Shown here: positions 18,482 through 28,418 of the stretch, in pieces
How the letters are laid out: the number at the start of each line of letters is the position of its first letter
How positions within the stretch are numbered: the stretch's first letter is position 1
Program-made: the position numbers and the translations under genes
Notes under the pieces: model-generated
What the model saw: only the letters and a program-made list of their open reading frames with translations
What the model was told of the DNA's origin: nothing
Databases searched by the model: none
NCBI RefSeq assembly: GCF_900590755.1
Contig: NZ_UUOC01000023.1
Span: 124,001-188,000 of the forward strand
DNA: 64,000 nt
DNA from: Pseudomonas viridiflava
GTDB taxonomy: Bacteria; Pseudomonadota; Gammaproteobacteria; Pseudomonadales; Pseudomonadaceae
Direction of reading: 5' to 3'

Positions 18482-19393
18482 ATGAATCCACAAGAACTGA
18501 AGTCCATCCTTTCCCACGGTCTGCTGTCCTTCCCGGTAACCGATTTCAATGCCCAGGGCGACTTCAATCGCGCTGGCTACATCAAGCGTCTTGAGTGGTT
18601 GGCCCCGTACGGCGCCAGCGCACTGTTCGCGGCAGGCGGTACAGGTGAGTTCTTCTCCCTGGCAGCCAGCGAATACTCTGAAGTGATCAAGACTGCCGTC
18701 GACACTTGCGCCACCAGCGTGCCAATTCTGGCCGGTGTGGGCGGTTCGACCCGTCAGGCCATCGAGTACGCTCAAGAAGCCGAGCGTCTGGGTGCCAAAG
18801 GCCTGTTGCTGCTGCCGCACTACCTGACTGAAGCCAGCCAGGACGGCGTTGCTGCCCACGTTGAAGCAGTGTGCAAATCGGTCAAGATCGGCGTTATCGT
18901 TTACAACCGTAACGTTTGCCGCCTGACCGCTCCGCTGCTGGAACAACTGGCTGAACGTTGCCCTAACCTGATCGGCTACAAAGATGGCCTGGGTGATATC
19001 GAGCTGATGGTTTCGATCCGCCGTCGTCTGGGCGATCGTTTCTCGTACCTGGGTGGCTTGCCAACCGCCGAAGTCTACGCCGCTGCCTACAAGGCGCTGG
19101 GCGTGCCGGTTTACTCGTCGGCAGTGTTCAACTTCGTACCGAAGCTGGCCATGGACTTCTACCACGCCATCGCCAAAGAAGATCACGTTGCCGTTGGCAA
19201 AATGATCGACGACTTCTTCCTGCCATACCTGGACATCCGTAACCGTAAATCCGGTTATGCCGTGAGCATCGTCAAAGCAGGCGCGAAAATCGCTGGCTAC
19301 GACGCAGGTCCAGTGCGTACACCACTGACCGACCTGACTGCCGAAGAGTACGAAATGCTCGCCGCGCTGATGGACAAGCAGGGCAAGCAGTAA
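18482..19393 (+). CDS. kdgD: 5-dehydro-4-deoxyglucarate dehydratase
   Basis: Cytosolic enzyme of the DapA/NAL superfamily, 303 residues: converts 5-dehydro-4-deoxy-D-glucarate to 2,5-dioxopentanoate, releasing CO2 and water. ATG 18482 ([20 protein letters not shown]) is the usual start; an in-frame extension to 18389 overlaps the promoter. The Schiff-base lysine is K167 in [10 protein letters not shown] and the catalytic tyrosine lies in [19 protein letters not shown] is the substrate carboxylate loop. It begins the galactarate operon but is followed by a terminator, so gudP–garD may be transcribed partly on their own. Confidence 0.93.
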   Translation: MNPQELKSILSHGLLSFPVTDFNAQGDFNRAGYIKRLEWLAPYGASALFAAGGTGEFFSLAASEYSEVIKTAVDTCATSVPILAGVGGSTRQAIEYAQEAERLGAKGLLLLPHYLTEASQDGVAAHVEAVCKSVKIGVIVYNRNVCRLTAPLLEQLAERCPNLIGYKDGLGDIELMVSIRRRLGDRFSYLGGLPTAEVYAAAYKALGVPVYSSAVFNFVPKLAMDFYHAIAKEDHVAVGKMIDDFFLPYLDIRNRKSGYAVSIVKAGAKIAGYDAGPVRTPLTDLTAEEYEMLAALMDKQGKQ

Positions 19394-19410
19394 CAAATAC
19401 CCTGGCATCA

Positions 19411-19436
19411 AGCCGCTGAGCAATCAGCGGTTTTTT
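19411..19436 (+). terminator. Rho-independent terminator after kdgD
   Basis: CCGCTGA / TCAGCGG stem with a GCAA loop followed by TTTTTT, 18 bp after the kdgD stop. Confidence 0.85.
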
Positions 19437-19652
19437 GCCATTGGTGATTAGCACGTAATACGACGACTGATGATCAGCGGACAGCATGGCCCTCGAAGGC
19501 TGTGGTCGGCGGCATCGGTGGCAACAATGCGTACCAACTGTAGGTGGGAGGTGCCGCTGATAGCGACACATTCCAAGGGGCCGACAGGCGCAGCGACACC
19601 AGAAAACGATTTACCCGCGTAAAAAAAATAATTAGTGGGAGTTAACACACAC

Positions 19653-21032
19653 ATGCAAAAGTCCAAGCCGACTCACGTCCGCTATTTGATCTTGCTCATG
19701 CTGTTCCTGGTGACCACGATCAACTACGCCGACCGCGCGACCATCGCCATTGCCGGCTCCAGCCTGCAAAAAGACCTTGGCATCGACGCCGTTACCCTCG
19801 GGTTCATCTTCTCTGCTTTCGGCTGGGCCTATGTGGCTGGTCAGATTCCTGGCGGCTGGCTGCTCGACCGTTTCGGTTCCAAGAAAATCTACGCATTAAG
19901 CATCTTCACCTGGTCGCTGTTCACCTTGCTGCAAGGCTATGTCGGTGAATTCGGTGTCGGCTCTGCCGTCGTGGTGCTGTTCATGTTGCGTTTCATGGTG
20001 GGTCTGGCCGAAGCGCCTTCCTTCCCTGGCAACGCGCGCATCGTCGCTGCCTGGTTCCCTACCGCTGAACGCGGCACGGCATCGGCCATCTTCAACTCTG
20101 CGCAATACTTCGCCACCGTACTGTTCGCGCCGCTGATGGGCTGGATCGTCTACAAGTTTGGCTGGCAGCACGTGTTCGTCGTGATGGGCAGTGTGGGTAT
20201 TGTGTTCTCTGCGGTCTGGATGAAAGTTATCTACAGCCCGCGTCATCACCCGCGTATCAACAAGGAAGAGTTCGATCACATCGCCAACAACGGCGGCATG
20301 GTCGATATGGACGATCAGGTCAAAGGCGATGGCAAGGCCGCGAGCGGCCCGAAGTGGGACTACATCCGCCAACTGCTCACCAATCGCATGATGCTCGGGA
20401 TCTACCTGAGCCAGTACTGCATCAATGGCATTACCTATTTCTTCCTGACCTGGTTCCCGGTGTACCTGGTGCAGGAGCGCGGCATGACCATCCTCAAGGC
20501 AGGCATCATCGCTTCCTTGCCAGCCATCTGCGGCTTTATCGGTGGCGTGCTGGGCGGCATCATTTCCGACTACCTGTTGCGCAAAGGCCACTCGTTGACC
20601 TTCGCTCGCAAGGCGCCAATCATCGGCGGTCTGTTGCTGTCGACCACGATTGTGGCCTGTAACTACGTCGACGTTGAATGGATGGTCGTGGGCTTTATGG
20701 CTCTGGCATTCTTCGGCAAAGGTGTAGGCGCACTGGGCTGGGCTGTAATGTCCGATGCTTCGCCGAAACAGATTGCCGGTTTGAGCGGTGGTTTGTTCAA
20801 TATGTTCGGTAACCTGGCATCGATCAGCACCCCAATCGTGATCGGTTACATCATCGCGACCACTGGCTCGTTCAAATGGGCTCTGGTATTTGTGGGCGCC
20901 AATGCCGTGGTTGCGGTATTCAGCTACATCTTCATCGTGGGTGAGATCAAACGCGTTGAATTGAAAGAGCCTCAAGCCAAGGGGCCACTGACTGGCGAAA
21001 GTGCCAGCGAAATTTCTCAAGTCAAATCCTGA
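19653..21032 (+). CDS. gudP: MFS galactarate/glucarate transporter
   Basis: Twelve-helix major facilitator of the anion:cation symporter family, 459 residues. ATG 19653 has GGGAG 11 bp upstream. Typical ACS features: [20 protein letters not shown] after the first helix, [14 protein letters not shown] in the 2–3 loop, [20 protein letters not shown] and [11 protein letters not shown]. Closest in pattern to GudP/GarP, the D-glucarate and galactarate symporters. garD begins 10 bp downstream with its ribosome-binding site GAGGAAAA at the stop, so these two are one operon. Glucarate versus galactarate preference cannot be decided. Confidence 0.9.
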   Translation: MQKSKPTHVRYLILLMLFLVTTINYADRATIAIAGSSLQKDLGIDAVTLGFIFSAFGWAYVAGQIPGGWLLDRFGSKKIYALSIFTWSLFTLLQGYVGEFGVGSAVVVLFMLRFMVGLAEAPSFPGNARIVAAWFPTAERGTASAIFNSAQYFATVLFAPLMGWIVYKFGWQHVFVVMGSVGIVFSAVWMKVIYSPRHHPRINKEEFDHIANNGGMVDMDDQVKGDGKAASGPKWDYIRQLLTNRMMLGIYLSQYCINGITYFFLTWFPVYLVQERGMTILKAGIIASLPAICGFIGGVLGGIISDYLLRKGHSLTFARKAPIIGGLLLSTTIVACNYVDVEWMVVGFMALAFFGKGVGALGWAVMSDASPKQIAGLSGGLFNMFGNLASISTPIVIGYIIATTGSFKWALVFVGANAVVAVFSYIFIVGEIKRVELKEPQAKGPLTGESASEISQVKS

Positions 21033-21042
21033 GGAAAACGTG

Positions 21043-22596
21043 ATGAACCTGATTCAACATGCCGATTCTCCACGTTACATCCGGCTCCATGAGCTGGATA
21101 ACGTGGTCGTGGTGGTCAACGACCAGGGTGTGCCAGCCGGCACCGAGTTCGACAATGGCCTGGTGACCATCGACAACGTACCGCAGAGTCACAAGGTCAA
21201 TACCGTCGACATCGCCGAAGGCGAGCCGATCATCCGTTACGGGCACACCATCGGTTATGCGTTGCAGCCGATCCCGAAAGGCAGTTGGGTCAGGGAAGAT
21301 CAACTGCGCATGCCATCGGCTCCGGCGCTGGACAGCCTGCCGATGTCCGATGCCGTGCCGCAAAGAGGGGAGCCTATCGAGGGCTTCACCTTCGAGGGTT
21401 ATCGCAACGCCGACGGCACTGTCGGCACGCGCAATATCCTGGGTATTACCACGACTGTGCAGTGCGTGACCGGCGTGCTGGATCATGCAGTCAAGCGCAT
21501 CCGCGACGAGCTGCTGCCCAAGTACCCCAACGTCGATGACGTTGTGGCGCTGACCCACAGCTATGGCTGCGGTGTGGCAATCACGGCCACCGACGCTTAC
21601 ATCCCGATCCGCACCGTGCGCAACCTGGCGCGTAACCCGAACCTGGGTGGCGAAGCCTTGGTGATCAGCCTGGGCTGCGAAAAACTGCAGTCCGGGCAGG
21701 TCATGCATGAAGACGATCTGTCGGTGGACCTCAGTGATCCATGGCTTTATAAGCTTCAGGATTCCAGCCATGGCTTCAATGAAATGATCGAGCAGATCAT
21801 GGATCTGGCCGAAGTTCGCTTGAAGAAGCTCGATCAGCGTCGGCGCGAAACCGTACCGGCGTCCGAGCTGATTCTGGGCATGCAGTGCGGTGGCAGCGAT
21901 GCGTTTTCCGGCATCACGGCTAACCCGGCGCTAGGCTATGCCTCTGATTTGCTACTGCGTGCAGGCGCGACGGTGATGTTTTCCGAAGTGACTGAAGTGC
22001 GCGATGCCATTTACTTGCTGACTTCCCGGGCCGAGTCCATGGAAGTGGCGGGCGAGCTGGTCCGTGAAATGGACTGGTACGACCGTTACCTGGCCAAGGG
22101 CGAAGCGGATCGCAGCGCGAACACCACGCCGGGTAACAAGAAGGGCGGGCTGTCGAACATTGTCGAAAAATCCCTCGGGTCGATCGTCAAGTCCGGCAGC
22201 AGCGCCATCAACGGCGTGCTTGGCCCTGGCGAACGTGTGTCCCGCAAAGGTTTGATTTTCTGCGCAACACCGGCCAGCGATTTTGTCTGTGGCACGCTGC
22301 AACTGGCTGCCGGTATGAACCTGCACGTGTTCACCACGGGCCGGGGCACGCCGTATGGCCTGGCGATGGCGCCGGTGGTCAAGGTATCGACCCGCACAGA
22401 ACTGGCGCAACGCTGGCCGGATCTGATCGACATTGATGCCGGCCGTATCGCCACCGGTCGCGCCAGCATCGAGGACCTGGGTTGGGAGCTGTTCCACTTC
22501 TATCTGGACGTGGCCAGCGGCAAGAAGAAAACCTGGACCGAGCACTACCGGCTGCACAACGACATCACCCTGTTCAACCCGGCGCCGATTACCTGA
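21043..22596 (+). CDS. garD: Galactarate dehydratase
   Basis: UxaA-family dehydratase, 517 residues, converting galactarate to 5-dehydro-4-deoxy-D-glucarate, the KdgD substrate. ATG 21043 follows GAGGAAAACG. An N-terminal SAF domain (residues 1–95) precedes [24 protein letters not shown] [16 protein letters not shown], the HSYGCG motif ([10 protein letters not shown]), GCEKLQ and [20 protein letters not shown], the iron-binding region of altronate/galactarate dehydratases. Cysteines and histidines expected for the metal site are present. Together with KdgD and GudP it gives uptake and two steps; the next enzyme (2,5-dioxopentanoate dehydrogenase) is not in the window. Confidence 0.94.
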   Translation: MNLIQHADSPRYIRLHELDNVVVVVNDQGVPAGTEFDNGLVTIDNVPQSHKVNTVDIAEGEPIIRYGHTIGYALQPIPKGSWVREDQLRMPSAPALDSLPMSDAVPQRGEPIEGFTFEGYRNADGTVGTRNILGITTTVQCVTGVLDHAVKRIRDELLPKYPNVDDVVALTHSYGCGVAITATDAYIPIRTVRNLARNPNLGGEALVISLGCEKLQSGQVMHEDDLSVDLSDPWLYKLQDSSHGFNEMIEQIMDLAEVRLKKLDQRRRETVPASELILGMQCGGSDAFSGITANPALGYASDLLLRAGATVMFSEVTEVRDAIYLLTSRAESMEVAGELVREMDWYDRYLAKGEADRSANTTPGNKKGGLSNIVEKSLGSIVKSGSSAINGVLGPGERVSRKGLIFCATPASDFVCGTLQLAAGMNLHVFTTGRGTPYGLAMAPVVKVSTRTELAQRWPDLIDIDAGRIATGRASIEDLGWELFHFYLDVASGKKKTWTEHYRLHNDITLFNPAPIT

Positions 22597-22617
22597 GTTG
22601 ATGTTGTGGGTGGAAAC

Positions 22618-22708
22618 CTGTAGGAGTGAGCTTGCTCGCGATAGCGTCAGGTCAGTCGATGCTTATTTCGCTTGATAGACCCAATCGCGAGCAAGCTCAC
22701 TCCTACAG
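22618..22708. repeat. REP-like palindrome (GGAGTGAGCTTGCTCGCGAT type)
   Basis: Arms CTGTAGGAGTGAGCTTGCTC… with exact complement ending TCACTCCTACAG. Lies between convergent garD and the Yip1-like gene and may serve as a bidirectional 3' end. Same class at 27587 and 29718. Confidence 0.85.
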
Positions 22709-22709
22709 G

Positions 22710-23333
22710 TCATATGCTCAATATCACCGCCACCTCCCTCACATACTCCGGCATCAGGTAGTTGAACCAGATCAGGATCATCTCCACCAGCGTCGTCACC
22801 AGCAGCAACAGACCAACCCCCCACGCCGCCGTGGCGTACAGAACCCCCTGTCCTTCTTCCAGCCGCATGAACGTCGTGATGCCCACGAACAGTAGAAACG
22901 TCGAATAAGCCGCCGCCAGCATCAGTACAGCAATGGCCAGCCAACGACTTGGATAGAGCGCCGCCAGCCCGGCGATAAATAATGGCGTTGCGGTATAGGC
23001 CACGAAACCGATGCATTGATTGAACGTCGGGCGAGCCTTGAAGGTTCGTGACATCCAGCGAATAAAAGCGCCCATCAACACCGTGCCGATCAGAATGCTC
23101 AGGTACAGCAATATGCATAATTGCAGGGCACTACTGGCGTTGAGCCTTACTTCTTCGCCTTCGGCCAGGCTCCAGCCCACCAATGTTGTACCGAAATAAA
23201 GGCTCACCGGAGGGATCAGCGCCAGTAATAACAAATGCACTAAATACTGCCGTGGTGTTTGTTCTTCGTCCTGGCGAATGTCCCGCCACGCGTGTTCGGG
23301 GTGAGTGAACAACTTGATGAAGTGTGCAGTCAT
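22710..23333 (-). CDS. Yip1-family membrane protein
   Basis: 207-residue integral membrane protein with five hydrophobic segments and the opening FIKLFTHPEHAWRDIRQDEE typical of bacterial YIP1-domain (DUF1282) proteins. ATG 23333 follows GAGGA. Conserved GFVAYTATPLFIAGLAALYP in the middle helices. Function in bacteria is unknown. Monocistronic, convergent with garD and divergent from the alcohol dehydrogenase gene. Confidence 0.8.
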   Translation of the reverse strand: MTAHFIKLFTHPEHAWRDIRQDEEQTPRQYLVHLLLLALIPPVSLYFGTTLVGWSLAEGEEVRLNASSALQLCILLYLSILIGTVLMGAFIRWMSRTFKARPTFNQCIGFVAYTATPLFIAGLAALYPSRWLAIAVLMLAAAYSTFLLFVGITTFMRLEEGQGVLYATAAWGVGLLLLVTTLVEMILIWFNYLMPEYVREVAVILSI

Positions 23334-23545
23334 GACGCAATCCTCGTGCGTTGCTTAACGGGTCCTTGTCATAGCTTTAGGCGTCAAGGGCCCATCAAGT
23401 TCAGGGTAGCGGCTGAACGGTCATCAGATGAGATTGCATTGCACCGCTGGTCTCCCCGTACTTCAAGGGCCTGAACTTAGAAGCCTGTCGCGTTTTCCTT
23501 AATTAGTCTGCTGGCGTTATTGCTTAGTTGAATAAGGAGAAATGT

Positions 23546-24736
23546 ATGCGTGCACTGACTTACCACGGCGCTCACGATGTTCGCGTTGACACCGTGCCGG
23601 ACCCGGTCATTGAAGAGGCCGATGACATTGTTCTGAAAGTCACGGCCACGGCGATTTGTGGCTCTGATTTGCACCTGTATCGCGGCAAGATCCCGGCGAC
23701 CGAGTCGGGAGATATTTTTGGTCACGAATTCATGGGTATTGTCGAAGAGGTCGGCTCCAGTGTGACCGCGGTCAAGCCGGGTGATCGGGTTGTGATCCCG
23801 TTTGTGATTGCCTGCGGCAGCTGCTTTTTTTGCCAGCTCGATCAGTTTGCGGCATGCGAAACCACCAACACCGGACGTGGCGCGATTCTGAATAAAAAAT
23901 CGATACCGCCTGGGGCAGCCTTGTTTGGCTTCAGCCATTTGTACGGCGGGATTCCAGGCGGGCAGGCCGAATATGTGCGCGTGCCCAAGGCCAATACCGG
24001 GCCTTTCAAAGTGCCGGGCACATTGTCGGACGAGAAGGTGCTGTTCCTCTCGGACATCCTGCCAACGGCCTGGCAGGCGGTACTCAATAGCGGCGTCGGC
24101 AAAGGCTCAAGCCTGGCGATATATGGGGCGGGGCCGGTAGGTTTGCTCAGTGCGGCGTGTGCGCGGATGTTGGGCGTGGAGAAGATTTTCATGGTCGATC
24201 ACCATCCGTACCGTTTGGCTTACGCCCAGAGCACTTATGGGGTGATCCCGATCAACTTCGATGACGACGATGATCCGGCGGACACGATCATTCACCAGAC
24301 GCCTGGCATGCGTGGGGTCGACGGGGTGGTTGATGCGGTAGGGTTCGAAGCCAAGGGAAGCACCACAGAAACCATCCTTGCCACGCTGAAGCTCGAAGGC
24401 AGCAGCGGCAAAGCGCTGCGCCAATGCATCGCCGCTGTGCGACGTGGCGGTGTTGTCAGCGTGCCAGGGGTTTACGCCGGTTTCATCCACGGCTTCCTGT
24501 TTGGCGACGCCTTCGACAAAGGCCTGACCTTCAAAATGGGCCAGACCCACGTGCAGCGCTATCTGCCGGAGTTGCTCGAGCACATCGAGAGTGGCGCGCT
24601 GAACCCTGAGGCCATCATCACCCACCGCATGTCTCTGGAAGAGGCCGCCGAAGGCTACAAGATCTTCGACAAGAAGGAGGAGGACTGCCGCAAGGTGATT
24701 CTGGTGCCGGGGTTTGATAGTCGGGTGAGTGCCTGA
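23546..24736 (+). CDS. Zinc-dependent alcohol dehydrogenase, glutathione-independent formaldehyde dehydrogenase-like
   Basis: Medium-chain dehydrogenase, 396 residues, ATG 23546 with AAGGAG. Catalytic zinc ligands in [12 protein letters not shown] and [12 protein letters not shown]; structural zinc cysteines in [16 protein letters not shown]. Rossmann motif [11 protein letters not shown], then an aspartate in VDHHPYRL, indicating NAD(H). An insertion around residues 110–150 ([31 protein letters not shown]) and [10 protein letters not shown] resemble the FdhA-like subgroup. The true aldehyde or alcohol substrate is unknown. It stands alone, with a palindromic repeat just after its stop. Confidence 0.85.
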   Translation: MRALTYHGAHDVRVDTVPDPVIEEADDIVLKVTATAICGSDLHLYRGKIPATESGDIFGHEFMGIVEEVGSSVTAVKPGDRVVIPFVIACGSCFFCQLDQFAACETTNTGRGAILNKKSIPPGAALFGFSHLYGGIPGGQAEYVRVPKANTGPFKVPGTLSDEKVLFLSDILPTAWQAVLNSGVGKGSSLAIYGAGPVGLLSAACARMLGVEKIFMVDHHPYRLAYAQSTYGVIPINFDDDDDPADTIIHQTPGMRGVDGVVDAVGFEAKGSTTETILATLKLEGSSGKALRQCIAAVRRGGVVSVPGVYAGFIHGFLFGDAFDKGLTFKMGQTHVQRYLPELLEHIESGALNPEAIITHRMSLEEAAEGYKIFDKKEEDCRKVILVPGFDSRVSA

Positions 24737-24738
24737 AT

Positions 24739-24830
24739 CTGTTGGAGCGAGGCTTGCCCGCGAATCATTCACCGCGGTCAATCAGGCATACCGCGTTATC
24801 GTTTTTCGCGGGCAAGCCTCGCTCCAACAG
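24739..24830. repeat. REP-like palindrome (GGAGCGAGGCTTGCCCGCGA type)
   Basis: Arms CTGTTGGAGCGAGGCTTGCC… and complement. Between two convergent genes. Confidence 0.85.
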
Positions 24831-24840
24831 ATCTTATATC

Positions 24841-25611
24841 TCAGGAATACTTGGATGAATGATGCGGGTAGTCCACAAGCCGGGCGCCGATGACCATTTC
24901 ACTGATCCAGTTGGTCAGCATCGAGCTGTAGAGGCTCTGGCTGAGGTCGCTGCTCAGGGCGTGGTCGGCGCCGTCTACCAGGCGATAGGTCAGCGAGTGG
25001 GCCAGTTCGAAGGCGCTGCGGTAACTCATGAGCGTGGCATGTGGCACGTAATCGTCCTGTTCGGATTCAATCAGCAGCACATCGCCGTGGAATTCCTTGC
25101 AGGCAGCCAGCGCACGGTTGTCGGCGGCGGTGACGGCTGAGCGGCGATAGTGCGCCAGCTTGTCGCGATCCAGTTCCTGCTTGGGCATTTCCCAGTCGGC
25201 GTCCCAATAAAGAGCGGGCACGCGCAACGCCAACCATTTCACCGGGCGCATGGAACTCAGAATGGTCGCCAGATAACCGCCATAACTACTGCCGATCACT
25301 GCAATGGCATCGCTGTCCACAGCCGGGTGGCTGACCAACCTATCGTAAGCGGCGAGCAGGTCTTCCAGGCTTTGCTCCCGTGAGACCTTGGCGCGCATTT
25401 CGTGGGTGCGCTCGTGGCCGCGCAGGTCGAACGTCAGGCACACGCAGCCCAGGCCGGTGATATTTTTCGCCCGCGCCAGGTCCCGCTGCTGGCTACCACC
25501 CCAGCCATGCACAAACAGAATTCCTGGAATCTTGGCCCCCGGCGTGAGGATGGTGCCGGAAATCGATTGGCCATTTACTGCAATCTCGATGCTTTCACTG
25601 CTAACGCTCAT
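24841..25611 (-). CDS. Alpha/beta hydrolase (dienelactone hydrolase-like)
   Basis: 256 residues from ATG 25611, which overlaps the end of the upstream DUF3182 gene by 11 bp. Oxyanion HGWGGSQQRDL, nucleophile serine in VIGSSYGGYLA, acid residue in ESEQDDYVPH and histidine in DGADHAL complete the triad. No signal peptide, so cytosolic. Substrate unknown. Translational coupling to the DUF3182 protein implies a shared task. Confidence 0.82.
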   Translation of the reverse strand: MSVSSESIEIAVNGQSISGTILTPGAKIPGILFVHGWGGSQQRDLARAKNITGLGCVCLTFDLRGHERTHEMRAKVSREQSLEDLLAAYDRLVSHPAVDSDAIAVIGSSYGGYLATILSSMRPVKWLALRVPALYWDADWEMPKQELDRDKLAHYRRSAVTAADNRALAACKEFHGDVLLIESEQDDYVPHATLMSYRSAFELAHSLTYRLVDGADHALSSDLSQSLYSSMLTNWISEMVIGARLVDYPHHSSKYS

Positions 25612-26719
25612 AAGGTTGAACCTTTGTAAATTTGCTGATGAAACCCACGTCCGGGTCGTCGCCTTCGTAAAGCACGCTGGCGTCGGCGGGGAGGGTGGTT
25701 TCGCCATAGATTTCGTGGGTCGAGGCGCAGATGCGTTGCAAGTCGGGATCTGCCGCAAAAGCGACTAAAGCTTCGACTTCCGCAGGGCTGGCCCCGCCAA
25801 TTCGCCAGGATTGCTCCAGCACGCCGGAGCAGCGTTTACCTCTGGAATTGGTGCCTTGGGCGATGTCGTAATTGCGTCGGGAGGCGATGAAGTCCGGGAA
25901 GCAATCAAAGGCGGCTTTCTCGTATTGCATCGCCTGAGTCACCGCACGGCGCACGGGTTCATCCAGCTCCAGTTGCAGCATCTGGTCATAGCCGCCGCGC
26001 ACGATCCACAGAGTCGAGCCGCCGTAGACCGTCTCGCCGTTGTTGTCTTCGGTGAGGCGTTGCGTGCCGTGATAGCTGGCAACAATGCCCGCAATTTGCA
26101 CTTGGCCAACGCTCAGGGTAACCACATCGGTAAGGTCCTCTTCGATCACCAGGCCCCAGGTGGCGACCTCTTCCATGTTCTGTTCGGCAATCGCGGCCGT
26201 TAACTCGTCTTCATTGCTCGCCACGATCTGCCCGCGCCCGGCAGTGGCCAGCACCGGTTTAATCCGGGCCGGGCCGTCGGCCAATATCAGTCGACCGGCC
26301 TTCAGGGCATCGGCTTGATTGAATACCGTGAAGCCACCCAGCACCGCGTCGCCAGCGTCCTCGTGAAATCGCCGCGACCAGCCCGGTGGCTGCGCCGTTG
26401 CATCGTTCAGGAGAGGATGGGAAATGGCTTTTGTCGCCATGAACGGCTGGGCGATAAGGCCGCCAAACAGGTCGTCGGCGGACCGGATATTCAGAATGCT
26501 GTTGTCTTGCTTGCCGATCAGCGTGTCGGACGGGATGTAATACAGATTCGGGGATGTATGGATGGCGCTGTCGTACAACCCGGCAAATTCGGTGCTCAGC
26601 AGCCCGGCGATTTTTTCCGCCAGCTTTTGATGGACAACCACTTCATGAGTCGCGAGTTTTTTATGAGTGGGCAAAAGAACTACAGCAGCTTTTTCAATGC
26701 TCGTTCTTGATCCGCGCAT
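25601..26719 (-). CDS. DUF3182 family protein
   Basis: 372 residues; ATG 26719 preceded by AGGGAG. The central part (KPVLATAGRGQIVASNEDEL; LVIEEDLTDVVTLSVGQVQI) looks like an ATP-grasp-type fold, with GRGQ as a possible nucleotide-binding loop, but no enzyme function is known. Overlaps the hydrolase gene that follows. I recognise the family by overall pattern, not by a diagnostic catalytic motif. Confidence 0.65.
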   Translation of the reverse strand: MRGSRTSIEKAAVVLLPTHKKLATHEVVVHQKLAEKIAGLLSTEFAGLYDSAIHTSPNLYYIPSDTLIGKQDNSILNIRSADDLFGGLIAQPFMATKAISHPLLNDATAQPPGWSRRFHEDAGDAVLGGFTVFNQADALKAGRLILADGPARIKPVLATAGRGQIVASNEDELTAAIAEQNMEEVATWGLVIEEDLTDVVTLSVGQVQIAGIVASYHGTQRLTEDNNGETVYGGSTLWIVRGGYDQMLQLELDEPVRRAVTQAMQYEKAAFDCFPDFIASRRNYDIAQGTNSRGKRCSGVLEQSWRIGGASPAEVEALVAFAADPDLQRICASTHEIYGETTLPADASVLYEGDDPDVGFISKFTKVQPYER

Positions 26720-26836
26720 GGGTCACTCCCTGTTCAGACCGACGCCTGGCGCACTCGGTCGATTGATACGGGCCTCAATGTTCTGAATGAATTGCGCGGC
26801 AGGAGTTCCTTGAACGGGATCGAGGGAGCCAGGTGG

Positions 26837-27214
26837 TTAGTCCTGCTTGGCAGGCTGCTCCAGGTTTTCCTGGGAGGCCAGTGCGCTGTATTCCTTGCGT
26901 AGCGCCTTGAGTTCTTTCTGGGTCAGACCGTCGAGCCCTAGTAATGCATTTTGCGCATCCTTGGTTACCCGCAGCAGCTCATCGATCTTGATATGCAGCA
27001 CGTCGTTGTCGCGGTTCTGAGTGTTCTGAATGAGGAACACCATCAGAAAAGTGATGATGGTAGTAGAGGTGTTGATGATCAGTTGCCAGGTGTCGTTGTA
27101 ATGAAACCACGGGCCGGTCGCCGCCCAGAGACCAATCAGGGCCAGCGCCCCCATGAAGGTGCGTGGGCTGCCGGTCCATTCAGACAAGCGCTGTGCAAAC
27201 CTGGAGAATTTCAT
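26837..27214 (-). CDS. Low-affinity iron permease family protein
   Basis: 125 residues. Two transmembrane segments, TFMGALALIGLWAATGPWFH and TSTTIITFLMVFLIQNTQNR, followed by a helical cytosolic tail (KIDELLRVTKDAQNALLGLD). The NTSTTIITFLMVFLIQNTQN block is diagnostic for Pfam 'low affinity iron permease'. A role in iron transport is carried over from distant fungal relatives and is doubtful in bacteria. Confidence 0.82.
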   Translation of the reverse strand: MKFSRFAQRLSEWTGSPRTFMGALALIGLWAATGPWFHYNDTWQLIINTSTTIITFLMVFLIQNTQNRDNDVLHIKIDELLRVTKDAQNALLGLDGLTQKELKALRKEYSALASQENLEQPAKQD

Positions 27215-27387
27215 GTGTTAACGGCCTTTACAGTGAGATTGCTTAAGCTAAAGACCGCAGCTGATCTCTGAAATTTCTTCTTACAAATGTTTTTTCAGCC
27301 CCTTCGATCAGTCTTCATCCTGGGTGCAATCCTTTTGCAATACGCAGGTGTTTACATCCCAGCCATGAATACAGGCAAGGGAGCACG

Positions 27388-27570
27388 ATGATGTCGACGA
27401 TCGCAAGATGGGCAGTGCAGGGCGTAGCGTTATTTTTGTTCGCATGGATGGCTGCAGTGGCTGGCCAGTGGAACAGCGCGGTGGTGGATCAGAGCAGTTC
27501 TGAGAGGTTGGCGCATGCGGGAGATTTCGCCACGCATGAACGCAAGGCAACTGTAGCCAGCGCTGAGTAG
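27388..27570 (+). CDS. Small membrane protein, unknown
   Basis: 60 residues with one hydrophobic helix (IARWAVQGVALFLFAWMAAV) and a polar tail. GGGAGCACG precedes tandem ATGs at 27388 and 27391. I do not recognise it. Good ribosome-binding site and membrane-like composition support it; its small size keeps confidence moderate. Confidence 0.45.
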   Translation: MMSTIARWAVQGVALFLFAWMAAVAGQWNSAVVDQSSSERLAHAGDFATHERKATVASAE

Positions 27571-27586
27571 AGCTTCTGTAAACCCT

Positions 27587-27714
27587 CTGTAGGAGTGAGC
27601 TTGCTCGCGATCGGCTGCGAAGCAGTCGTGAAAAGTGTTGAATTCACAATTGCAGAAAAGTCGTTCCGACTTTATCGCGAGCAAGGTGGAGCGCCACCCC
27701 GGTCACTCCTACAG
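27587..27714. repeat. REP-like palindrome with an insertion in its right arm
   Basis: Left arm CTGTAGGAGTGAGCTTGCTC… The right arm reads ATCGCGAGCAAG, then about 17 extra bases (GTGGAGCGCCACCCCGG), then TCACTCCTACAG. The insertion is itself a small palindrome (GTGG…CCAC). Confidence 0.75.
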
Positions 27715-27849
27715 TGATCGCCTATCGCTCAAACCCCAGACAAAAAAAGACCCGCAACGTGGCGGGCCTAAGTGAGATTCAACAGGAGTGAGGCCAGACT
27801 AAAACCGCTGGCGTGAAAACCTTGTGAAAACGATGTCGCAGAAACGGAA

Positions 27850-27875
27850 AGCCCGACATTCGTCGGGCTTTTTGC
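27850..27875 (+). terminator. Hairpin AGCCCGAC/GTCGGGCT with U-run
   Basis: 8-bp stem, 4-nt loop ATTC, followed by TTTTT on the plus strand. Ends about 11 bp before the stop of the minus-strand small gene, so it may end transcripts from both sides. Confidence 0.7.
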
Positions 27876-27885
27876 TGTTTGGCGA

Positions 27886-28083
27886 TCAGCGGCCGGGTGA
27901 AGACGCTTGATTGGCCACCGATGAATTGAATCGGCCAGGCAGTGTATGAGGGGCGTTTATTCTCGAAGTCATCTTGTCCGCGAATTCCCGGGCTTCGTCC
28001 CAGCTGCGGCATTTAACCGGGTAGTTGTCCAGCTTCACTATCCAGCTGGCGCCGTGAGTACCTTCTTCAATCTGGATAAGCAT
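27886..28083 (-). CDS. Small conserved-looking protein, unknown
   Basis: 65 residues. ATG 28083 chosen because GGAGATG lies about 6–10 bp upstream. Sequence SWIVKLDNYPVKCRSWDEAR with an amphipathic alpha/beta pattern suggests a small soluble domain. I do not recognise a family. A hairpin terminator lies just past its stop. Confidence 0.5.
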   Translation of the reverse strand: MLIQIEEGTHGASWIVKLDNYPVKCRSWDEAREFADKMTSRINAPHTLPGRFNSSVANQASSPGR

Positions 28084-28418
28084 CGTACGCATCTCCATTA
28101 GTCAGTCGGGTGAACAAACTTACCGAGTGTCGGCACATAAAAGCAGTGGAATCCTGCGCCGAAATCGGGCCGTGATCTACCTCAAAATGTGCCAAACCGA
28201 TGAACGTATTAAGACAGCGTAAACCGGTTGTATTTTTGGTATTGATACATGGCGAAACGCCGCTACTTTAAGATGTAGCAGCCACGATCATGCCGAAACC
28301 GACTGATATCCCGAGTAAAGGTCGTTTGGTATTGCCCTTGCATTGGATCAAGAATGAAGCAGGTGACTTTCTAAGGTGAGGCCGGGTGTACCGGCGGTTC
28401 TGGCGGGATGAGGTCGAG
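28084..28418. other. 335-bp regulatory region upstream of the pipecolate oxidase gene
   Basis: No gene seen. AT-richer than the surroundings, with a sigma-54-type promoter near the 3' end and room upstream for an activator. Also serves the divergent small gene at 27886–28083. Confidence 0.5.
28327..28342 (+). promoter_or_regulatory. Candidate sigma-54 (RpoN) promoter
   Basis: TGGTATTGCCCTTGCA: GG at 28328–28329 and GC at 28340–28341 with exactly 10 bp between them, agreeing with the TGGCACG-N4-TTGCA consensus at the key -24 and -12 positions. It lies 77 bp upstream of the oxidase ATG. No dedicated enhancer-binding protein gene is in the window. Confidence 0.6.

Larger units (their letters stand above)
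27571..27885. other. 315-bp intergenic region with repeat and two hairpins
   Basis: Holds an interrupted palindromic repeat (27587–27714), a hairpin CCCGC/GCGGG flanked by A7 on the plus strand near 27744–27769 (terminator-like for minus-strand transcripts), and the terminator at 27850–27875. No gene seen. Confidence 0.5.
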
